DNA from: Gordionus sp. m RMFG-2023
Taxonomy: Eukaryota; Nematomorpha; Gordioida; Chordodea; Parachordodidae
Assembly: GCF_954871325.1 (NCBI RefSeq)
Contig: NC_088775.1
Span: forward strand, 81,941,561-82,005,560
DNA: 64,000 nucleotides
Direction: 5' to 3'
Of the stretch, positions 57,401 through 64,000 are shown in pieces. Numbering within the stretch: the first letter of the stretch is position 1; each line of letters begins with the position of its first letter. A program made the translations under genes and the position numbers. Under the pieces are notes generated by a model. That model ran no database searches and had not been told where the DNA came from. It saw only the letters and a program-made list of their open reading frames with translations.

Positions 57401-60400
57401 TGCCCTAGAGTAAAGATAAACATGGAGGAAGCAGAAATTTGTTTTTTATTAGATACAGGAGCAGAAATTAGTTTGATAAGTATAAAGGATTTTATGAGAT
57501 TTTGGCCAGAGAAAGAATTTGTTACAAAAAATAAGAGCCAAACAATTGGATGGTAGCATGGTGAAAATTTTAGGGTATTATAGGGTAAGGTTACCAAGAG
57601 TTAATAAAAGTATAAATTTGTGGATAACTACGTTGAAGATTGAACCGATTTTAGGATGGTATGATATAAGAACGTTAGGTCCAGTTTATAATTGGTGGAA
57701 ATTTTTCGATACTATCCCTGTAAGTAATGATGAAAATAGTGAAATGATAGATTTCGATAGAGTTAAGTTACCTATTATAGAGGGTAAACAAGAATTAGTT
57801 CGCGAGAAACTTAGAAATCGAACAACAGAATTTATTGAGAATAGTGAAATAATAAGGAGTGATTTCGATAGATTTAAGTTACCTATTATAGAGGATAAAC
57901 AAGAATTTGTTCTCGATAAACCTAGAAATCGAACACCAGAATTTTTGATTAAATATAGAAGCAACTTAGAAGAAAATAAGAAAACAAGAGATATAAAGAC
58001 AATAGAGGTAAATTCAGTCGAAATTAAACAAGAAAGTAATAATATGGTAGATCAGAAGGTTGTTGAAGATATTTTGGACAAAGAGATAAAGATTATTTTG
58101 AATAGGTATAAGGAAGTCTTTAGAATTAGGTACTCTGAAAAATTTTGAAGTAGATATACGATTAGAAGAAAATTATAAACCTAAGTTTTGCGGAATAAGA
58201 AGATTACCGTTTTCGTGGATAGAAGAGACAGATAAAGAATTAGATAAATGGTTAAAAAACGGAATAATAAAACCAATAGTGCATAGTGAATGGGCAACAC
58301 CTTTAGTGCCCATAAGAAAACCAGATAACAGTTTAAGATTGTGTATAGACTATAGAGTAACAGTGAATAAGTTCGTAATAAATGAAAAGTATCCACTACC
58401 TAGAATAGAACAACTGCTAGCGAATTTAAGAGGAGACACCCTGTTTTCAAAGATTGATTTTTCGAATGCTTATTTGCAAATTAAGGTGAGTGAAAAGACA
58501 AGTAAGATACTAACGATTACAACTCATAGAGGTTTGTTTGCATTCTGCCGACTACTTTTTGGTTTGAAAATATCAGCGCCAATATTTCAAAGAACGATGA
58601 CGGCGTTATTTCAAGGAATAAAAGGAATAATGTATTATTTAGATGATGTTTTGATATCTGGTAGAACAGAAGAAGAACACAATTCGAGATTAGTTAAAGT
58701 GTTAGATATTATATTAGAAAATGGTTTAAAAGCTAATTTGAAGAAGAGCGTTTTTGGAGTAAAAGAAATAAAGTATTTAGGACATGTTATAAAGGGAAAT
58801 GAGATTACGCCAATTGTAAAGAATATAGATAAGATCATGAATATGAGAGCCCCGAATAATAAAGCGGAGGTACAAGCGTTTTTAGGAGCAACAAATTATT
58901 ATCATCGGTTTGTTCAAAATTTTGCAGAAATTGCTACACCGTTGTATGATTTATTAAAGAAAAATAAAAAGTTTGAATGGGGAGAAGCACAGGAGAAAAG
59001 TTTCGAAAAGTTGAAAATAAAGATGGTAGAGAAACCTATTTTAAGTTGTTTTAATGAGAAATTAAATATTATTTTAGTAGTCGATGATTCTAATGAAGGT
59101 ATAGGAGGAGTTTTGTTGCAGATGATAGATAATGTGGAGAAACCTGTTTTATTTTTATCGAGACGATTTAGTAACACTGAGAAAAATTACTCAACGATAG
59201 AAAGAGAGGCTCTAGCAGTGAAATTCGGGCTTACGAAGTGTAAGGAATATCTGATAGGAAAAAGGTTTTTATTGTATACGGACCATAAGCCGTTGGTAGA
59301 ATTATTTAAGAAAGAGAATAAGGAACTTATGATTTCACCCAGGCTGCAAAAATGGCTAATTTTAGTTGGTAATTTCGATTTTGAAATAAAATTCAGAGAA
59401 GGTAAACAAAATTGCTTACCGGACATTTTATCAAGATTGTTTAATAAAGATATTGAAGTATAGAGCCAGTAATCAATAGTTTAGATTATATAGAAGAAGA
59501 AGAAAATGTAAAGGGTAATATTATAAGAGAGGTGAGAATAGATACAAGAGAAAAACCTATAACATTTGAAATAGTAGATAAGATATCCCAACAAGATGAA
59601 GAATTAATAAGAATTAAAGCTTGTTTAAAAGGAGATATAGAATGGAAAAATGAAGATAAAGCGTTTAAAAAAGTTAAGAGTGAATTAAATATAGAAGACA
59701 ATTGTTTATTGAGAGGATATAGATTAGTGATACAGAATAAATTAAGAAAGGAAACCTTAAATGTAATACATTCAGGTCATCAAGGCATAAAAAGAATGAA
59801 AAATAAAGCAAGAGAATATATGTGGTGGCCTAAGATGAATAAGGAAATAGAAGAGTTAGCGAGGAGCTTTGAAACCTGTAACATGTGGGCTAATGTTCCA
59901 GCAAAGAATAAGGAAGATAAATGGCCAAAAACAGATATTCCATGCGAAAGAATACATGTAGATTTTTTAGAATATGAGAAGAAAAGATTTTTTATCATGG
60001 TAGATGCAGGTTCAAAATGGATAGATTCAGCAAGTTTCGGGTTTATCAACAAGAGTAGCTTTAGATAAGATAAAGGATTTTGTAGGCAAATATGGTTTAA
60101 TGAAGACGATAGTATCAGATGGAGGTCCAGATTTTAAAGGTAGAGCATTTGATAAATTTTGTGATAGGTGGAATATTAGACATTTATTATCACCACCTTA
60201 TTACCCAAGAAGCAATGGACAAGCGGAGCGAATGGTAGCGTTATTAAGAGTTGGTTGAAAAAGGAAAAATATGGAGAAAGTCAATGGTTATCATTATTAG
60301 CATACAACAGTACGGAAACTGCAAAAGGAAAGTCACCAGCTGAAATATTTTTAGGAAGAAAGACGAGATCAGAATTAGATTTTTTAAAGGAAAAAGTGAT

Positions 60401-63350
60401 AAGGAGAGAACAAGTAGAGAGTGAAAGATTGCCAGTAGGAAGTTTGGTGTGGGTATTGTTGTTTGATGGGCCTATTAAATGGGGGAAGGGTGTAATAAGC
60501 AAAAATATAGGAAAGAAAAAAGTAGAAGTAAAGATTGAAGGACAAGAAGGAACCTTTACAAGGCACCTGAAGCAAGTAAGGTGTAGAAGCTTAGGGCCTT
60601 AGAGAGAAATGAGAAATATACGAAGAATTAGAAAGGAATAAATTGATGTTAGACATAGTAGGAGAATCATAATTTAGAAATGAATAAATTGATGATAGAC
60701 ATAGTAGGAGAATCATAATTTAGATAGGAATAACTTGATGATAGACATAGTAAGAGAATCATACGTTGTAGGAAATAAAAGGGATGTTAGACTTAATTAT
60801 GAGATTTATATTTTATAAAGAGTTAGAGAAGAAATTGTAACCTAGTATAGAGAAATAAGAGTCGAAGAATATATATATATGTGTATAAAGTATTTTATTT
60901 AGATGGCCTCCTATGGTAGAGTGGGTAACAAGATAATGAGGATAGAGATAAGAGACGTCGACGGTTCAGAAGAATCAAACAGATGGGTAGAAGGGAACGA
61001 GGCGAAACAAAGATACGGAGATTGGCTACAAGAAGCGCCGACGAGAGGGGGTCGCAGAATAGCACCGTATAGCACAAGAAGGAGAGTGGAATGCTGGGCG
61101 TGCGGGGGTGAACACAAATTACGGTTTTGCCCAAGTATGGAGTTGACCACGAATAGTAATTCGAGTGCACCAGGGAGGAACATGGTAGCATCGGCAAACA
61201 CGATGGAGTTAAGGGAGAATTAAAGGGGGGAGATGTTGGATTATGCAAATTTAGTTAAAAGATAATTATGGAACAAAATTAATTTAAATGATGGATTTTT
61301 ATTTTATGTGTTTATTTCTTCGAAAAATTATTATTTTAATATGCAAATACTTACAATGTTTAATGGCTATAAAAAAATATATAAATAGCTAAGAAAAATA
61401 ATTATTTTTTAACGGATGATATTTTAAAAATTAATTTAATAAAAGAATTACAATATTTTGTTTCTTCGAAATTTGTGTGAAATTTAATAAAAAGGAAAGA
61501 TTTAATACAGAAAAAGTAAGTCTACAATTTAATAAATTAGAATTATTTAAAAGAGTTACATTATATATTTTAGGTGTGCTCAAAAGTAAGTAGTTAGCCA
61601 TCGTTATTATTAAAATCAAATTGTTACAAGTCCGAACTTAACTCAGGGTGTTAACACAGTATTGGGAGAGCTAATTAAGAATCAAAGGTGTATTAAATCT
61701 ATATAATTAAAATAAAGGATTAATTACTTTTGAGCACACCTAAAATATATAATGTAACTCTTTTAAATAATTCTAATTTATTAAATTGTAGACTTACTTT
61801 TTCTGTATTAAATCTTTCCTTTTTATTAAATTTCACACAAATTTCGAAGAAACAAAATATCGTCTGTAATTCTTTTATTAAATTAATTTTTAAAATATCA
61901 TCCGTTAAAAAATAATTATTTTTCTTAGCTATTTATATATTTTTTTATAGCCATTAAACATTGTAAGTATTTGCATATTAAAATAATAATTTTTCGAAGA
62001 AATAAACACATAAAATAAAAATCCATCATTTAAATTAATTTTGTTCCATAATTATCTTTTAACTAAATTTGCATAATCCAACATCTCCCCCCTTTAATTC
62101 TCCCTTAACTCCATCGTGTTTGCCGATGCTACCATGTTCCTCCCTGGTGCACTCGAATTACTATTCGTGGTCAACTCCATACTTGGGCAAAACCGTAATT
62201 TGTGTTCACCCCCGCACGCCCAGCATTCCACTCTCCTTCTTGTGCTATACGGTGCTATTCTGCGACCCCCTCTCGTCGGCGCTTCTTGTAGCCAATCTCC
62301 GTATCTTTGTTTCGCCTCGTTCCCTTCTACCCATCTGTTTGATTCTTCTGAACCGTCGACGTCTCTTATCTCTATCCTCATTATCTTGTTACCCACTCTA
62401 CCATAGGAGGCCATCTAAATAAAATACTTTATACACATATATATATATTCTTCGACTCTTATTTCTCTATACTAGGTTACAATTTCTTCTCTAACTCTTT
62501 ATAAAATATAAATCTCATAATTAAGTCTAACATCCCTTTTATTTCCTACAACGTATGATTCTCTTACTATGTCTATCATCAAGTTATTCCTATCTAAATT
62601 ATGATTCTCCTACTATGTCTATCATCAATTTATTCCTTTCTAAATTATGATTCTCCTACTATGTCTAACATCAATTTATTCCTTTCTAATTCTTCGTATA
62701 TTTCTCATTTATCTCTAAGGCCCTAAGCTTCTACACCTTACTTGCTTCAGGTGCCTTGTAAAGGTTCCTTCTTGTCCTTCAATCTTTACTTCTACTTTTT
62801 TCTTTCCTATATTTTTGCTATTACAAAAAAGTAAATTTTTTAAACTGTTTGAGATATTATTTCATAATTTTATATTATTTCAGACGGGAAATATAATCAC
62901 TTAGAATATCGGCAAATGTGTTCCTGCCAATCTTCAGCCCAATGACATTTCGGATCGTAGGCTTTCGAGACTTCGATGTAATTGTGAGCTATAACTGGTT
63001 TTATTATCTCGATATCCTTATTATGTTTAGAAGGATCATTTTTAGATATTTCACTGATGCTAAAATCGTAACCTAAAGAAAAAAGAATTGTAAATATAAT
63101 CTATTACATATTAGGGATAATAAAGTAGGATATACCATTATACAATTTTTAATTAAATATAAGGTACAAATCCTTCTGATATTAGATTTATTGAAATTTA
63201 AGAAAAATCGGACAAATATTTAACAAAATAGGTAAGATACCGTAAAAATTAGTTCCGATAAATAATTTTCTTCGCGTTACGACATCTTCATCATCTACCA
63301 GGAATTCCACGCATTTTTTTATCCAGCTGTATGGACTGTTTGGTCCAACG
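54452..63350 (-). CDS. CHID1: CHID1 (chitinase-domain-containing protein 1), 3' three exons
   Basis: GH18-fold secretory/lysosomal protein that binds chitin-like glycans (stabilin-1 partner in vertebrates). Three exons fall in the window: 63350-63241, 63072-62901 and 54593-54452, with phases 2, 1 and 2 agreeing across both junctions. They encode [15 protein letters not shown]...LFIGTNFYG, then a divergent YDFS... block with [13 protein letters not shown], then MFYPSL...[17 protein letters not shown] and stop. The ending matches the family signature IWELGQGLDYFYDLL. Upstream exons, including the signal peptide and most of the barrel, must lie beyond 64000; nothing resembling the preceding exon (expected to end in a TYDYS-like motif) is visible from 63353 to the edge. 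The last intron (54594-62900, 8.3 kb) is occupied by a gypsy fossil and its inverted partner. The exons show no lesion. Confidence 0.92.
54594..55757. other. CHID1 last intron, part left of the gypsy element
   Basis: A moderately GC-richer stretch at about 54780-55200 has no recognisable domain. A minus-strand frame of about 75 codons (55480 down to about 55250, including [20 protein letters not shown]) is open without an obvious start; it does not belong to CHID1 by homology. A single MITE arm related to 52886-53170 lies near 55535-55590. Confidence 0.4.
55758..61616 (+). mobile_element. Broken Ty3/gypsy LTR retroelement (fossil)
   Basis: 5' LTR 55758-56342 (TGTTGG...TAACA), containing an internal tandem doubling of about 100 bp near 55790-55960 that the other LTR copies lack. 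A possible primer-binding site TGGACCGAAG follows three bases later. Parts in order: zinc-knuckle (gag-like) region with an N-terminal hydrophobic stretch, 56508-56939; aspartic protease, about 57260-57556; reverse transcriptase and RNase H, 58279-59463; integrase, 59532-60602; a separate small 3' ORF, 60903-61223; polypurine tract just before the 3' LTR; partial 3' LTR 61234 to about 61616. The element is broken, with roughly five breaks in its coding part and a truncated 3' LTR. Low divergence between LTR copies and long open stretches suggest a fairly young insertion. It lies in the last CHID1 intron, antisense to the gene. Confidence 0.88.
60903..61223 (+). other. Accessory 3' ORF of the gypsy element
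   Basis: A 106-codon open frame downstream of the integrase region and just before the 3' LTR. It is markedly richer in G+C than the rest of the element. It is basic and charged, with one zinc-knuckle-like motif [13 protein letters not shown] (C-x2-C-x3-H-x4-C). The same frame is present in the inverted copy at 62414-62094. Its role is unknown; a nucleic-acid-binding, nucleocapsid-like function is an inference from the motif only. Confidence 0.5.
61622..62825 (-). mobile_element. Inverted fragment of the same gypsy family (fossil)
   Basis: On the minus strand: an LTR (62083-61622) preceded by the polypurine tract, the small 3' ORF (62414-62094) and the end of the integrase region, stopping at about 62825. 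It is almost identical to 60496-61616 and lies tail to tail with it, so the two form a palindrome of about 1.1 kb per arm centred near 61658. Each arm lacks a short LTR segment that the other keeps. It is broken: only the 3' end of an element is present. Confidence 0.85.
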
Positions 63351-64000
63351 CTACAAAAAAATAAATTATATATATTAAAGTGATTAGGTGTGAGGTTTTC
63401 CTTTTAACTTTCTTCTTTCTTTTTTTCTCTATTTCTTAGAAGTAAAAAATATATTAATCAATTAAAACCATAAAATTTAGGATAAAAATACATTAATTAA
63501 CAAACGTGTTTCATAACATGTAGTATAACCATTATTGAAGATATTCAAAGCTATTATCTTTAAAAGCAGTAATATTATTACTGGAAATATATCGGAGTAA
63601 GAGACAGATATGGTGAGTAAATAAATACTGTTTTAAAAAATTTTTGTCAAAAAATGAAAAGACAGGATAACACATACGATTTAAAAGAGATAGGGGAGAT
63701 GAATTTATTAATTCGAGGTTCATCTTGCAATAAATCAATCCAGCCGGCGGCTCATAGGAGCTATTCCAAATAAACTCACCCCTCCCACTCGCAATTTTTT
63801 TTAAAAGATGAATGAATAGTTACTACTATTATCTAAATTTCTCATAATGACATGATAAATAAATATTAAATATAATTTATGGTATTATACTAGCACTTTT
63901 AGTTTTTAAATAAAGTGATTGACTAATATATAGAACAGTAAAAATTCTAGCGTTTTTAAGTTACTTTTTTAAAAAATTATATTGAAAGTAACTAGTTACA
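63351..64000. other. CHID1 intron running off the right edge
   Basis: Upstream intron sequence of CHID1 with no matching exon. A minus-strand 68-codon frame at 63738-63532 (PVFSFFDKNFLKQYLF) has low-complexity composition and does not fit the expected CHID1 sequence. No repeat ends were recognised. Confidence 0.4.

Noticed and set aside
57268-60575. Several antisense open frames across the gypsy element, and the 117-codon frames at 60895-61248 and 62069-62422
   Set aside because: They lie opposite recognised gypsy coding regions and show no domain; the 117-codon frames are the reverse of the small zinc-knuckle ORF.
61617-61621. CAAAT at the gypsy palindrome junction as a target-site duplication
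   Set aside because: No matching copy flanks either element; the same five bases also follow the 5' LTR in reverse, so their origin is ambiguous.
1-64000. CRISPR arrays, rRNA or tRNA genes, and complete viral genomes
   Set aside because: Looked for and not seen. The only regular tandem arrays are transposon subterminal repeats, and the only virus-like material is the gypsy fossils.

Overview
This window is very A+T-rich DNA from an animal nucleus. The evidence is three recognisable host genes split by many introns, degenerate peptide-receptor-like GPCRs, and a fossil of mitochondrial nad1 that only reads well with TGA as Trp and AGA as Ser. That codon use points to a bilaterian invertebrate and argues against vertebrates, cnidarians and fungi. 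I cannot name the species.

Host genes. (1) MIC60/mitofilin, + strand, 2014-25479: 13 exons whose splice phases all agree, 795 codons. (2) VPS33A, - strand, 26222-38690: 16 exons, 686 codons, convergent with MIC60 and 742 bp away stop to stop. (3) The last three exons of CHID1, - strand, 54452-63350, continuing past the right edge. (4) Two tandem class A GPCR copies at 41.5-42.5 kb and 43.7-44.9 kb, both apparently decayed. Several original introns are minute (38-49 bp). The large introns are made mostly of transposons.

Mobile DNA by region. MIC60 intron 6 (3167-9041) holds a hAT element (3191-8987, target duplication AAAATAAT) into which a second copy of the same hAT inserted in opposite orientation (5947-8735, duplication TTATAAAA). 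The outer copy also carries about 400 bp of mitochondrial nad1. MIC60 intron 8 (9758-22507) is a nested pile: a hAT end, a second hAT family, a long-armed MULE (about 12156-21567), a second MULE inside its right arm (16205-21089), and a third hAT family inside that (16600-17867). A small hAT MITE (21802-22111) lies beside them. VPS33A introns 3 and 13 contain further hATs. The last CHID1 intron (54594-62900) contains a broken Ty3/gypsy element joined tail to tail with an inverted piece of the same family, forming a palindrome of roughly 1.1 kb per arm.

The rest (38.7-41.5, 44.9-54.4, 63.4-64.0 kb) is intergenic or intronic A+T-rich DNA with MITEs, a LINE 3' end, a hAT-derived pseudogene, direct and inverted repeats, and several unexplained runs of 12-18 C or G. 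No rRNA, tRNA or CRISPR array was seen. The genes are not an operon: they serve mitochondrial cristae, endolysosomal tethering and a secretory/lysosomal glycan-binding protein. What they share is introns that became transposon reservoirs while the exons stayed intact.
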